Positions 46,905-55,996 of a stretch of DNA of 64,000 bases are shown here, piece after piece; the stretch's first letter is position 1, and the number at the start of each line of letters is the position of its first letter. The DNA comes from Blastococcus sp. HT6-30 (lineage in GTDB: Bacteria > Actinomycetota > Actinomycetes > Mycobacteriales > Geodermatophilaceae), in contig NZ_CP155792.1 of NCBI RefSeq assembly GCF_039729015.1, positions 1,198,001 through 1,262,000 of the forward strand, in the 5' to 3' direction. A model generated the notes under the pieces. The model saw nothing but the letters and a program-made list of their open reading frames with translations, did no database searches and was not told the origin of the DNA. The translations under genes were made by a program, and so were the position numbers.

Positions 46905-46940
46905 GACGAGCCCCCGTCCCGGTGGGGACAGGGGCTCGTT
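46905..46940 (-). terminator. Terminator hairpin downstream of rpsT
   Basis: GACGAGCCCC...GTCCC pairs with GGGAC...GGGGCTCGTT, with one mismatch and a four-base loop; 33 bases past the rpsT stop on the minus strand. Confidence 0.7.
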
Positions 46941-46972
46941 CGTCGACCGCGCCGGAGCGCGGCGTCACCGGC

Positions 46973-47233
46973 TCAGAGGCCGGCGACCTGCTTGGCCAGA
47001 CCCGACTTGCGGTTGGCGGCCTGGTTCTTGTGGATGACGCCCTTGCTGGCGGCCTTGTCCAGCTGCTTGGCAGCGGCCTGGTAGGCGGCGCTCGCGGCAG
47101 CGGCGTCCCCGGCCTCGGCGGCGCTGCGGACGCGCCGGACGGCGGTCTTCAGGGCGGACTTGACCGCGACGTTGCGCTGGCGCGCCTTCTCGTTGGTCTT
47201 GATCCGCTTCAACTGGGACTTGATGTTCGCCAC
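46973..47233 (-). CDS. rpsT: 30S ribosomal protein S20
   Basis: 86 aa. Binds 16S rRNA. The sequence [20 protein letters not shown] and the C-terminal [15 protein letters not shown] are typical. GTG 47233 (MANIKSQ) is the family start; the frame is open further upstream, but that region is the lepA promoter side. Divergent from lepA, a common arrangement with holA close by. Confidence 0.96.
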   Translation of the reverse strand: MANIKSQLKRIKTNEKARQRNVAVKSALKTAVRRVRSAAEAGDAAAASAAYQAAAKQLDKAASKGVIHKNQAANRKSGLAKQVAGL

Positions 47234-47433
47234 GCGTGAGCCTCGGTGTCTCGACAGGAGGGAGTACTTCTGACAGTGCGTCCGGGCATGCGCCACAGGA
47301 CCGGCCTGCAAAGATACCAGCGTCCCGGTGCCGCACCCAACCGGCCGTCGGGGGACGCCGCCCACACCTCGGACGCACCCGGCGACGCGCCCGTCTTCGG
47401 CCCGGAGCCCGGACGTGGGACGATGGCGGCACT

Positions 47434-49284
47434 GTGACGACTCCCTCTGCCACCGATCCGGCCCGCATCCGGAACTTCTGCATCATCGCCCACATCGACC
47501 ACGGCAAGTCGACGCTGGCCGACCGGATGCTGGAAGTCACCGGAATCGTCGAGGGCCGGAACATGCGCGCCCAGTACCTCGACCGCATGGACATCGAGCG
47601 CGAGCGCGGCATCACCATCAAGGCACAGAACGTCCGCCTGCCGTGGACGCCGCGGACCGGCGAGGACACCAGCACCGAGTACGTGCTCCACATGATCGAC
47701 ACCCCGGGCCACGTCGACTTCACCTACGAGGTGTCCCGGTCACTGGCCGCCTGCGAGGGGGCCGTGCTGCTGGTGGACGCCGCTCAGGGGATCGAGGCCC
47801 AGACGCTGGCGAACCTGTACCTGGCGCTGGAGAACGACCTCACGATCATCCCCGTCCTCAACAAGATCGACCTGCCGGCCGCCCAGCCGGAGAAGTACGC
47901 CGCGGAGATCGCGCACATCATCGGCTGCGACCCCGACGAGGTCCTGCGGGTCAGCGGCAAGACCGGCGAGGGCGTGCCCGAGCTGCTCGACCGGATCGTC
48001 AGCGACATCCCCGCTCCGACCGGTGCCGCCGAAGGGCCGGCCCGGGCGATGATCTTCGACTCGGTCTACGACATCTACCGCGGCGTCATCACCTACGTGC
48101 GCGTGATCGACGGCCGCATCTCAGCCCGCGAGAAGATCAAGATGATGTCCACCGGCGCCACGCACGAGCTGCTGGAGATCGGCGTCATCTCGCCCGAGCC
48201 CAAGCCGGTCGACTCCCTCGGTGTCGGCGAGGTCGGCTACTTCATCACCGGCGTGAAGGACGTCCGCCAGTCCCGCGTCGGCGACACCGTCACGCTGTCG
48301 AGCAAGCCCGCGACCGAATCCATCGGCGGGTACCGCGACCCGCGCCCGATGGTCTACTCCGGCCTCTACCCGATCGACGGCAGCGAGTACCCGCTGCTGC
48401 GCGAGGCGCTGGACAAGCTGCTGCTCAACGACGCCGCGCTGGTCTACGAGCCGGAGACCTCGGCGGCGCTGGGCTTCGGCTTCCGCGTCGGCTTCCTGGG
48501 GCTGCTGCACCTGGAGATCGTCCGCGAGCGGCTGGAGCGCGAGGCCGGCATCAGCCTGATCTCCACGGCGCCCAACGTCGTCTACCGGGTGATCATGGAG
48601 GACGGCACCGAGCACACGGTGACCAACCCCAGCGACTGGCCCGAGGGCAAGATCGACCGCGTCTACGAGCCGATCGTCAACGCCACGATCATCGCGCCCA
48701 GCGACTACACCGGCGCGATCATGGAGCTCTGCCAGGGCCGCCGCGGCCAGCTCGGCGGGATGGACTACCTCAGCGAGTCCCGGGTCGAGCTGCGCTACAC
48801 GCTGCCGCTCGGCGAGATCATCTTCGACTTCTTCGACGCCCTGAAGTCGCGCACCCGCGGCTATGCCTCCCTGGACTACCAGGAGGCCGGCGAGCAGGAG
48901 TCGGCACTGGTCAAGGTGGACATCCTGCTGCAGGGCGAGGCCGTCGACGCGTTCAGCGCGATCGTGCACAAGGACAAGGCCTACAGCTACGGCGTGATGA
49001 TGGCCGGCAAGCTGCGCGAGCTCATCCCGCGGCAGCAGTTCGAGGTGCCGATCCAGGCGGCCGTCGGTTCCCGGGTCATCGCCCGCGAGACGGTCCGCGC
49101 CATCCGCAAGGACGTCCTGGCCAAGTGCTACGGCGGTGACATCACCCGCAAGCGGAAGCTGCTGGAGAAGCAGAAGGAGGGCAAGAAGCGGATGAAGATG
49201 GTCGGCCGCGTCGAGGTCCCCCAGGAGGCGTTCGTCGCCGCCCTCTCCACCAACGAGTCCACCGCGTCGGCCAAGCCGAAGTGA
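47434..49284 (+). CDS. lepA: Elongation factor 4 (LepA)
   Basis: 616 aa. Ribosome-bound GTPase acting in translation back-translocation or initiation. G motifs: HIDHGKST (~residue 20), DTPGHVDF (~90) and NKIDLP (~140). Domains II and III follow, then the LepA-specific C-terminal domain ([20 protein letters not shown]). GTG 47434 ([10 protein letters not shown]) is chosen over the far-upstream start because of family length. Its stop overlaps the MOSC gene (GTGA). Confidence 0.96.
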   Translation: MTTPSATDPARIRNFCIIAHIDHGKSTLADRMLEVTGIVEGRNMRAQYLDRMDIERERGITIKAQNVRLPWTPRTGEDTSTEYVLHMIDTPGHVDFTYEVSRSLAACEGAVLLVDAAQGIEAQTLANLYLALENDLTIIPVLNKIDLPAAQPEKYAAEIAHIIGCDPDEVLRVSGKTGEGVPELLDRIVSDIPAPTGAAEGPARAMIFDSVYDIYRGVITYVRVIDGRISAREKIKMMSTGATHELLEIGVISPEPKPVDSLGVGEVGYFITGVKDVRQSRVGDTVTLSSKPATESIGGYRDPRPMVYSGLYPIDGSEYPLLREALDKLLLNDAALVYEPETSAALGFGFRVGFLGLLHLEIVRERLEREAGISLISTAPNVVYRVIMEDGTEHTVTNPSDWPEGKIDRVYEPIVNATIIAPSDYTGAIMELCQGRRGQLGGMDYLSESRVELRYTLPLGEIIFDFFDALKSRTRGYASLDYQEAGEQESALVKVDILLQGEAVDAFSAIVHKDKAYSYGVMMAGKLRELIPRQQFEVPIQAAVGSRVIARETVRAIRKDVLAKCYGGDITRKRKLLEKQKEGKKRMKMVGRVEVPQEAFVAALSTNESTASAKPK

Positions 49285-49922
49285 CCGGGCGGGTCGACGC
49301 CGTCTGCGTGTCCGGCGCGGACCTCCTGCCACTGCCCGACCGGAGGCCGAGCCGCAGCGGCATCGACAAACGGCCGGTGACCGGCCGGGTCGCCGTCGGC
49401 CCGCTGGGGCTGGACGGCGACGTGCAGGTCAACGGCAGGTACCACGGGGGCGACGGGCAGCAGGTCTACGCCTACGCCCAGGAGGACGCCGACTTCTGGA
49501 TCGCCGAGCTGGGGCGCGAGCTGCCGCCCGGCCGGTTCGGCGAGAACCTGCGGACGACGGGGCTCGACCTCACCGGTGCGGTCATCGGCGAGCGGTGGCG
49601 GGTCGGGACGGCGCTGCTCGAGGTGACCGCCCCGCGCATCCCGTGCGCCAACTTCGCCCGGTTCTGGGGCGAGCCGCAGCTGGTCAAGCGGTTCACCGCG
49701 CATGGCGCCCCAGGCGCCTACCTGCGGGTGCTCGGGACCGGTGGGATCGGCGCCGGCGACGCCGTCGAGGTGGTCGAGCGCCCCGACCACGGCGTGACGA
49801 TCGGCCTGACCTTCCGCGCCTGGACCACGCAGAAGCACCTGCTGCCCGAGACGGCGGCCGCGCTGGACGCCCTGCCCGAGCGCAACCGCGCCAAGGTCGC
49901 CGCGAAGATCGCCGCGCGCTGA
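49281..49922 (+). CDS. MOSC-domain protein (YiiM-like)
   Basis: 213 aa. MOSC domain (~10-150) with the conserved [20 protein letters not shown] and the cysteine in APRIPCANF, which binds the molybdenum-linked sulfur in related enzymes. It is followed by a short helical C-terminal '3-alpha' region (~165-213). YiiM-type proteins reduce N-hydroxylated compounds using molybdenum cofactor. It overlaps lepA by four bases, probably a chance transcription partner. Confidence 0.88.
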   Translation: MTGRVDAVCVSGADLLPLPDRRPSRSGIDKRPVTGRVAVGPLGLDGDVQVNGRYHGGDGQQVYAYAQEDADFWIAELGRELPPGRFGENLRTTGLDLTGAVIGERWRVGTALLEVTAPRIPCANFARFWGEPQLVKRFTAHGAPGAYLRVLGTGGIGAGDAVEVVERPDHGVTIGLTFRAWTTQKHLLPETAAALDALPERNRAKVAAKIAAR

Positions 49923-50036
49923 CGGCGGCCGGCCCAACCAGGTCGGCCGGGCGGTGTCCCCGGCCGACCGCGCGGCGCACCCGCGCTAGTGTCCGCCGCG
50001 ACGGCCGGGGAGTTCTGCCGCGTCGGGGAGGTCGCC

Positions 50037-50741
50037 ATGCTGCTGCACCGATCGGGCGTGCCGCTGCTCGCGCTGGCGCTGTTCGCCGGGCCGGTGCTGG
50101 CCGGCTGCGGTTCGGACCAGCCGGAGGAGTCAGCGGCCGAGCTGCTCGACCGTGCGAAGCAGACCCTCGACGAGGCCCAGAGCGCGCACTTCGCCCTCGA
50201 CAGCGAAGGGGCCCCGAGCACCGGGACGGTGCTGGTCGGCGGGGAGGGCGACATCGCCCGCCCGGCGTCGTTCCAGGGCACGCTCCAGGTGCTCGCGCTG
50301 GGCTCCACGCTCGACCTCGAGGTGGTCTCCGTCGACGGCACCGTCTACGCGCAGCTGCCCTTCTCCAGCGGCTTCAGCGTGATCGACCCCGCCCAGTTCG
50401 GCCTCGGCGATCCCGGCGCGCTGCTCGACCCCGAGACCGGCATCTCGCAGCTGCTCGCCGAGGCGACCTCGGCGGAGCTGGGGGAGGAGCGCCGGGTCGA
50501 CGGCGAGGTCGTGCGCGAGGTGACCGCCGAGCTGCCCGGTGACCTGGTGGAGCAGGCGCTCGCCAGCGAGGATCCGTCCCAGCCGGTGCAGGCCCGCTTC
50601 TCCATCGCCGCCGACAGCGGTGAGCTGCGCCGGGCGGAGCTGACCGGCCCGTTCTTCGCCGCCGGCGAGGACGCCACCTACATCCTCGAGCTCAGCGACT
50701 TCGGAGCCGATGTCGAGATCACCGCGCCGGCCACCGGCTGA
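50037..50741 (+). CDS. LprG/LppX-like lipoprotein
   Basis: 234 aa. Signal peptide with lipobox LAGC (MLLHRSGVPLLALALFAG, then PVLAGC, Cys ~23). The mature part resembles the LppX/LprAFG fold, which forms a hydrophobic pocket for lipids in mycobacteria (FALDSEGAPSTGTVLVGGEG, GTVYAQLPF). ATG 50037 follows GGGGAGG. The next gene is an MFS exporter that overlaps the end of this one. The same pair in Mycobacterium (lprG-Rv1410c/P55) moves triacylglycerides to the cell envelope, so an envelope-lipid role is likely here. Confidence 0.82.
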   Translation: MLLHRSGVPLLALALFAGPVLAGCGSDQPEESAAELLDRAKQTLDEAQSAHFALDSEGAPSTGTVLVGGEGDIARPASFQGTLQVLALGSTLDLEVVSVDGTVYAQLPFSSGFSVIDPAQFGLGDPGALLDPETGISQLLAEATSAELGEERRVDGEVVREVTAELPGDLVEQALASEDPSQPVQARFSIAADSGELRRAELTGPFFAAGEDATYILELSDFGADVEITAPATG

Positions 50742-52462
50742 GGCCCCGGCCGCCGCCCTCCAGCTGGTGCCCGGGCGGGCGGTGATCGCCCTCGCCACCT
50801 TCGCCGTCCTGGTCACGGCGGCGGACACCTACGTCGTCGTCCTGGCGCTGCCCGACATCCTCACCGGCGTCGGCGTCAGCCTGGACGAGCTGCAGAAGGC
50901 GACCCCGATCGTCGGCGGGTTGCTCCTGGGCTACACCGCCACGCTTCCGCTGCTCGGCCGGCTGGCCGACCTCCGCGGGCGGACCCCGGTGCTCGTCGGC
51001 TGCCTCCTGCTGTTCGCGCTCGGGTCCCTGCTGACCGCGACCGCCGTCTCCCTCGGCCCGGCCGTGGCGGGCCGGGGGCTGCAGGGCATCGGCGCGGGTG
51101 GACTCGTCCCGGCCACCCTGGCACTGGTCGCCGACCGCTGGCCGCCGGAGCGCCGGTCGGTCCCGCTGGGGGTGGTGGGGGCGGTGCAGGAGGCGGGCGC
51201 CGTCCTGGGGCCGCTGGCGGGTGCCGCGGTGCTCGCCGTCGCCGACTGGCGGGCGATCTTCTGGCTCAACCTGCTGCTGGGGCTGGGCCTCGCCGTCGGT
51301 GCGGCGCTCACCGGGCGGATGCGCCGGCCGGACCCCGTCGGGGTGGCGCTGGCCGTGGTGGCCGCCGGTGCGCCGGCCCTGCTGCTGGCCGAACCCCCGG
51401 CGCTGGCCGAGGACGTCACCCTCGGACTGCTGTACGTTCCCCTGGCCGACGGCTGGTCGTGGACCACGCCGCTGCTGCTGGCCGGCATCCTCACCACCGC
51501 GGCCCTGGTGGCCCGCAGCCTCGCCCGGCCGGCGGGTGCGGTGCTGCCGCTGCGCGGCCTGGGCCCGCTCGCCCGGGAGGTCGACGTCGTCGGCTCGGCG
51601 CTGGCCGTGGTCGCGCTGGGCACGCTGGTCTGGGCGTTCGCCGCCGCCGACCCCTCGCGCGGGCAGGTCGTCGCGCAGGGGGAGGTGCTGCTGCCGCTGG
51701 CCGCCGTCGCCGGGGTGCTGTTCGTCCTGCACGAGCGGCGCGCGTCCGACCCGGTCCTGCCCCTGGCGGCGCTGCGCCCGGTCGGCGCGTGGGGCGCCCT
51801 GCTCGTCAACGTCTTCGTGGGGGCCGCGCTGGTGGCGGCGCTGGTCGACGTCCCGCTGTTCGCCCGGGCCACCAGCACCCCCGGTGACCAGCTCGGTGCG
51901 GCGCTGGTGCTGCTGCGCCTGCTGATCGCCGTGCCGGTCGGCGCCGTCGCCGGGGGCTGGCTCTGCCGGGTGGTGGCACCGCGCGTCGTCGCCGGTACCG
52001 GGATGGCGCTGACCGCGATCGCGTTCGTCGCCATGACCGGGTGGGACGAGCGCTCGCTGGACGGCGGCTGGTCGACTGTGGTCCTGCTCGCCGCCGGCCT
52101 CGGCTTCGGCCTCGCGATCGCGCCGGTGAACGCCGTGCTGCTGGCGGTGACGCCGGGCGCGGTGCACGGGAGCGCCGGTGCGCTCGCCGTCGTCGCCCGG
52201 ACGGTGGGCATGCTGGCCGGGCTGTCCCTGCTCACCGCCGTGGCACTGCGCCGGTTCAGCGCCGAGGTGGCGGCGATCGGCACGCCGATGGAGCTGTGCC
52301 ACCAGCCCTGCCGACTGCGCCGCCTACGACTCCGCGACCGACGCCGCGCTGCTGACCCAGCTGTACACGGTCTTCGCCGGTGCCGCGATCGCCGCGGGGC
52401 TGGCCGCGGTCCTGGCGGTCGTCCTGCTCCGCGAGCAGGTGAGGAGCACCGGACCGGCCTGA
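50710..52462 (+). pseudogene. P55-like MFS exporter, frameshifted near its 3' end
   Basis: DHA2-type major facilitator with about 14 membrane segments; the start region VTAADTYVVVLALPDI and the motif-A-like GRLADLRGRTPV are clear. The frame is intact to GTPMELC (about 52299). There the correct frame switches by +1: the continuing homologous sequence is TSPADCAAYDSATDAALLTQ and a last membrane helix, ending at 52462. In the unshifted frame the protein would read on as arginine-rich nonsense to 52821. A single C at 52300 stands where a full codon is expected. This is either a sequencing error or a real mutation that removes the last helix. It begins inside the lipoprotein gene, so the two are coupled. 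Confidence 0.75.
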
Positions 52463-52526
52463 GCCGCGGCGTCCGACGTCCAGCTGGACGCGGTGGGAGA
52501 CTGTCACCGAGCCGCCCCAACGGCTC

Positions 52527-52569
52527 CCGGACGAGTGGTGCCGTACCCGGTGTGCGACAAGACGGCGCC
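52527..52569 (+). promoter_or_regulatory. Guanidine-III riboswitch (ykkC-III)
   Basis: CCGGACGAG, then GTGCCGTACCCGG, then GACAAGACGGCGCC: this follows the ykkC-III consensus almost base for base. The 5' GGTGCCGT pairs with the 3' ACGGCGCC to form the pseudoknot, and CCGG pairs with CCGG for the first stem. The 3' pseudoknot strand ends one base before the GAGAGG ribosome binding site of the next gene. Ligand binding can therefore control access of the ribosome. This class senses guanidinium, and the gene it precedes is a guanidinium exporter, so the pairing is self-consistent. Confidence 0.9.
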
Positions 52570-52582
52570 AGAGAGGCTCGTC

Positions 52583-52897
52583 ATGGCGTGGCTGGTGCTC
52601 ATCGTCTCCGGAGTGCTGGAGGCGGTGTGGGCGGTCTCCCTGGACCGTTCGGACGGGTTCACCCGCCCGGTGCCGACGGCGGTCTTCTTCGTCGCCCTGG
52701 CGGGGAGCATGGGTGGCCTCGCCCTCGCCATGCGGGAGTTGCCGCTGGGCACCGCCTACGCGGTGTGGGTCGGCATCGGCGCCGTGCTCACCGTGACCTG
52801 GGCCATGGTCACCGGGGCTGAGCCGGTCTCGCTGGTCCGGCTGCTGCTGCTCGCCGGGATCGTCGGCTGCGTCGTCGGCCTCAAGGTCGTGAGCTGA
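52583..52897 (+). CDS. gdx: Gdx/SugE guanidinium exporter (SMR family)
   Basis: 104 aa, four transmembrane helices. It belongs to the Gdx (SugE) branch of small multidrug resistance proteins: the membrane glutamate in SGVLEAVWAVSL (Glu12) and the signature LPLGTAYAVWVGIGAV. Gdx proteins export guanidinium by proton antiport as a dual-topology dimer. ATG 52583 is used because the riboswitch and GAGAGG lie directly upstream; the longer open frame would translate through the riboswitch. The usual guanidine carboxylase genes are not next door. Confidence 0.92.
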   Translation: MAWLVLIVSGVLEAVWAVSLDRSDGFTRPVPTAVFFVALAGSMGGLALAMRELPLGTAYAVWVGIGAVLTVTWAMVTGAEPVSLVRLLLLAGIVGCVVGLKVVS

Positions 52898-52909
52898 GCC
52901 GCGCGCCGG

Positions 52910-52979
52910 CCGAGTGGGCAGTTGCTGCCGGTCCTGATGGCAGGTCGGCGCGGGTCGGCGACCGCAACTGCCCACTCGG
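52910..52979. terminator. 16-bp inverted repeat between gdx and the oxidoreductase gene
   Basis: 52910-52925 (CCGAGTGGGCAGTTGC) is exactly complementary to 52964-52979, with a 38-base spacer. It lies between convergent genes and can serve both. Confidence 0.65.
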
Positions 52980-52993
52980 GCGGATGGCCGGCG

Positions 52994-53959
52994 TCAGAGG
53001 GTGAAGACGATCTTTCCGTTGGTGCGGCCCTCGAGCATCCGCTGGAAGCCCTCGCGCGCCTGAGCCAGCGGGAGCTCGACGTCGATCTGCGGGCGGACGC
53101 CGGCGACCCGGCACATCTGGATGAGCGCCTCCAGTTCGGACTTCGTGCCCATCGTCGACCCGATGACCGACAGCTGGGTGAAGAACACCCGGTTGAGCTC
53201 GGCGCCCGGGTTGAAGCCGGTGGTCGCGCCGGAGGTGACCAGCACGCCGCCGGGCTTGAGCGACTTGATGCTGTGGCTCCAGGTCGCCTCGCCGACGGTC
53301 TCCATGACGCCGTCCACCCGCTCGGGCAGCCGGGCGCCGCTCTCGAAGGCCTGCTCGGCGCCGAGCGCCAGCGCGGCCGCCCGCTTCTCCTCGCTGCGCC
53401 CGGTCACCCACATCCGGTAGCCGGCGGCGCGGCCGAGCACGACGAGCGCGGTCGCGACGCCACCGCTGGCGCCCTGCACGAGAACCGTCTGGCCGGGGCG
53501 CAGGCCCGACTTCACGAACAGCATCCGGTAGGCGGTCAGCCAGGCGGTGGGCAGGCAGGCGGCCTCCGCGAAGGACAGCTCCGCCGGCTTGGGCAGCAGG
53601 TTGCGGCGGGGGACGGCGACCTTCTCGGCCATCGACCCCTGGTGCACCTCGGAGAGCAGCGACCGCTTGGGGTCCAGCGTCTCGTCGCCCATCCAGTCCG
53701 GCGTGGAGACGACCCCGTGGACGACCACCTCGTTGCCGTCCTCGTCGATGCCGGCGGCGTCGGTGCCGAGGATCATCGGCATCCGCTCGGCGGGCAGGCC
53801 GATGCCCTGCAGGCTGAACAGGTCGTGGTGGTTGAGCGAGACCGCCTTCACCTGGATCGTCGTCCAGCCCTCAGGCGCCTCCGGTTCGGGCCGTTCACCC
53901 ACCTCGAGGACGGAGAGCGGGTCCTTCGGAGCGGGGGTCGACACGAAAGCAGCCAGCAT
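52994..53959 (-). CDS. MDR-family NAD(P)-dependent oxidoreductase (zinc-less alcohol dehydrogenase/quinone oxidoreductase)
   Basis: 321 aa. A GroES-like domain (VSLNHHDLFSLQG) is followed by a Rossmann domain with VLVQGASGGVATALV (~residue 155). The zinc-ligand cysteines of classical alcohol dehydrogenases are absent, placing it with quinone-oxidoreductase-like enzymes. ATG 53959 is chosen: a -10 box TAGCGT (53967-53972) lies exactly seven bases ahead. The frame stays open upstream through a coding-like segment of unknown origin. Substrate unknown. Confidence 0.85.
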   Translation of the reverse strand: MLAAFVSTPAPKDPLSVLEVGERPEPEAPEGWTTIQVKAVSLNHHDLFSLQGIGLPAERMPMILGTDAAGIDEDGNEVVVHGVVSTPDWMGDETLDPKRSLLSEVHQGSMAEKVAVPRRNLLPKPAELSFAEAACLPTAWLTAYRMLFVKSGLRPGQTVLVQGASGGVATALVVLGRAAGYRMWVTGRSEEKRAAALALGAEQAFESGARLPERVDGVMETVGEATWSHSIKSLKPGGVLVTSGATTGFNPGAELNRVFFTQLSVIGSTMGTKSELEALIQMCRVAGVRPQIDVELPLAQAREGFQRMLEGRTNGKIVFTL

Positions 53960-54294
53960 GGTCCGGACGCTATGACACGGCCGGTCCGCGGGCGACACGA
54001 CCCGTCCTGAGCGGGCTCGGCCGCACACGATCCGCTGCTGGGCCAGGTCGCTCCCGGCGGTGTCCGCGTCGGCCAGCGGGTGCACGGCCACGCCGAACGG
54101 CGTCTGCTGCGCTGGGTCGAAGAACTGGAAGGCGCTGTGCATGCCCCAGCTGTCAGCGGACGGAGGCTCCGGTCCGCTCCTCGCTCGTTCCTCGCTGCGA
54201 TGCTCCCGGAGCTGTCAGCGGACGACGGCTCTGGTCCGCTTCCGCGCTCCGGTCCGCTCCTCGCTCGTTCCTCGCTGCGATGCTCCCGGAGCTG
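53960..54294. other. Interval with selD-tail tandem duplication
   Basis: 335 bases without an assigned gene. It holds the 62-bp repeat (54166-54227 and 54246-54307). On the minus strand there is also a coding-like stretch of about 50 codons just above the oxidoreductase start (54142 down to about 53995, beginning MHSAFQFFDPAQQTPF). That stretch has normal codon bias but no family I recognise and may be a gene remnant. Confidence 0.4.
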
Positions 54295-54307
54295 TCAGCG
54301 GACGACG
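54166..54307. repeat. 62-bp direct repeat, period 80, at the end of selD
   Basis: 54166-54227 and 54246-54307 are identical over 62 bases. The right copy contains the last four codons and the stop of selD; the left copy repeats that tail. A third copy of the 15-base core AGCTGTCAGCGGACG is at 54148-54162. The unit includes TCCTCGCTCGTTCCTCGC, a sequence type common in actinobacterial intergenic repeats. Confidence 0.85.
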
Positions 54308-55302
54308 ACGACGAACTCCCCGCGCGGGACGAACTCACCGATGACCGGCGCCCCGGGGATGTCCCCGCCCACCAGCAGCCCGCCGGAGGTCTGCGCGTCG
54401 GCGAGCAGGAGCGCCTCGTCCTCCGGGACCGCCGACAGGTCGGCGTGCGGGCGCACCCAGTCGAGGTTGCGCCGGGTGCCACCCGAGACGAACCCGTCAG
54501 CGAGCGCCTCGCGGGCGCCGGTCAGGTACGGGACGGCGGCGGCGTCGACCACCGCGGTGACCCCGCTGGCCCGGGCCATCTTGTAGAGATGGCCCAGCAG
54601 CCCGAAGCCGGTGACGTCGGTGCCGGCGCGGATCCCGGCGGCGACGGCGGCCTGCCCGGCGTCCCGGTTCAGCGCGGTCATGGAGGCGACCGCTTCCTCC
54701 GACACCTCGCCGGTGGCCTTCATCCGGCTGTTGAGCACCCCGACGCCGAGCGGCTTGGTGAGGGTCAGCGGCGTACCGGCGACCGCGCCGGAGTTCGTGA
54801 TGATCCGGTCGACGTCGACCACGCCGGTGACGGCCATCCCGTACTTGGGCTCGGGGTCGTCGATGGAGTGCCCGCCACCGACGTGGCAGCCGGCCTCCTG
54901 GGCGACCTCCAGCCCGCCGCGCAGCACCTCGGCGGCGAGCTCGGCGGGCAGCACGTCGCGCGGCCAGCCGAGGAGGTTGACCGCCACGACCGGGGTACCG
55001 CCCATGGCGTAGACGTCGGAGAGCGCATTGGCCGCAGCGATCCGCCCGAAGGTGCGGGCGTCGTCGACGACGGGCGTGAAGAAGTCGGTCGTGAGAACCA
55101 GCCCCTGGCCGCCGGCGATCCGCACGACCGCCGCGTCGTCGCCGTCGTCGAGGCCGATCACCAGCTCGGCGTTCGGCGATGACGGGCCGGTGGCCGTCAG
55201 GCCGGCGACGACGGACTCCAGCTCACCGGGCGGGATCTTGCAGGCGCACCCCCCGCCGTGGGCGTACTGCGTCAGCCGGATGGTCGGGGCGGTGGTCGTC
55301 AC
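54295..55302 (-). CDS. selD: Selenide, water dikinase (selenophosphate synthetase)
   Basis: 335 aa. Makes selenophosphate from selenide and ATP, the selenium donor for Sec-tRNA. The N-terminus LTQYAHGGGCACKI carries the active-site Cys and Lys (GCACK); the position that is selenocysteine in some organisms is cysteine (TGC) here. Other family blocks: LTTDFFTPVVDD, NALSDVYAMGG, GGGHSID and DVTGFGLLGH. GTG 55302 is preceded at seven bases by -10 box TACGTT. It is encoded opposite to selC-selA-selB, with a WYL gene between. Confidence 0.95.
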   Translation of the reverse strand: MTTTAPTIRLTQYAHGGGCACKIPPGELESVVAGLTATGPSSPNAELVIGLDDGDDAAVVRIAGGQGLVLTTDFFTPVVDDARTFGRIAAANALSDVYAMGGTPVVAVNLLGWPRDVLPAELAAEVLRGGLEVAQEAGCHVGGGHSIDDPEPKYGMAVTGVVDVDRIITNSGAVAGTPLTLTKPLGVGVLNSRMKATGEVSEEAVASMTALNRDAGQAAVAAGIRAGTDVTGFGLLGHLYKMARASGVTAVVDAAAVPYLTGAREALADGFVSGGTRRNLDWVRPHADLSAVPEDEALLLADAQTSGGLLVGGDIPGAPVIGEFVPRGEFVVVVR

Positions 55303-55309
55303 GGCCTCG

Positions 55310-55315
55310 AACGTA
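55310..55315 (-). promoter_or_regulatory. -10 box of selD (leaderless)
   Basis: TACGTT on the minus strand, seven bases before GTG 55302. Confidence 0.45.
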
Positions 55316-55328
55316 GTCCGGCCGGCGC

Positions 55329-55940
55329 TCAGCCGCGGCCGCCGGGCAGCACCACCAGCCGCGGTGGCCGGGCTTCCTCCGGCGTGCGGCGAGCGCGGCC
55401 GGCCGGGTGCCGCGATCGCATACCGGACGACGCCTCGGCTGCCGGGGGTGCGCCCACGCCCGCGAGGTCGCGCGCCGCTGCCACCTCGCCGGTGGCCTCG
55501 GCGCTCTCGATGCGGTCCTCCCGGAACCAGCGGGGGGCCTGCCGTTCCCGGCACCACGCGACGAGGAACCAGTGCTCGCCGCTGCGCGCGAGGAGCTGCG
55601 GCTCGACCTCCCGTCGCGTGGAACGCCCGCGGCCGTCGCGGTACCGCACGGCCAGCACCTGCCGGCCGGCCACGGCGCGTTCGAGCAGCGCCCGGACCCC
55701 GGCTCCGCGACCGGCCTCGGCGCTCACCCACAGGCTGGTGGCGAGCAGCTGCGCCCGCCGTCGCGGATCCGGTTCGAGCACCGCGAGCACCTTCTCCAGG
55801 GCGCCGCGCCCGGCGTCGGCGTAGGGGCCCTCGGGGGAGGCGGCGAGGGCGACGGCGACCGCTGCCGCCTCCTCCGGCGTGAGGGTGACCGGCGGCAGCG
55901 TGGCGGGGGAGCGGGACCCGGTGCGCTTCACGGGAGGCAT
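55329..55940 (-). CDS. WYL-domain protein without a helix-turn-helix
   Basis: 203 aa from ATG 55940. Residues ~75-150 match a WYL domain (LLERAVAGRQVLAVRYRDGRGR, WFLVAWCRERQ). Residues ~17-70 match the linker region that normally follows the DNA-binding domain in DeoR/PafBC-like regulators (TLTPEEAAAVAVALAA). The N-terminal winged helix itself is missing: the gene begins just where the domain would end, and tRNA-Sec lies ~60 bases upstream. It could be a truncated regulator or a stand-alone WYL ligand sensor. The C-terminal tail is arginine/proline-rich. Confidence 0.6.
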   Translation of the reverse strand: MPPVKRTGSRSPATLPPVTLTPEEAAAVAVALAASPEGPYADAGRGALEKVLAVLEPDPRRRAQLLATSLWVSAEAGRGAGVRALLERAVAGRQVLAVRYRDGRGRSTRREVEPQLLARSGEHWFLVAWCRERQAPRWFREDRIESAEATGEVAAARDLAGVGAPPAAEASSGMRSRHPAGRARRTPEEARPPRLVVLPGGRG

Positions 55941-55996
55941 GGTCGCACCACCCACCGACAGCTCCGGGACGACGGCGGGGACGTAGTCTTCCCGGC

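Noticed and set aside
52300..52300. Programmed ribosomal frameshifting in the P55-like exporter.
   Set aside because: No slippery heptamer or downstream pseudoknot is apparent at the shift. An indel or sequencing error is simpler.
54166..54307. The repeats near selD as a CRISPR array.
   Set aside because: There are only two full copies, 62 bases long, with an 18-base gap and no cas genes. It is a simple tandem duplication.
55300..55302. SelD as a selenoprotein with a recoded active-site codon.
   Set aside because: The active-site codons read TGC-GCC-TGC; both candidate positions are cysteine, with no TAG or TGA.
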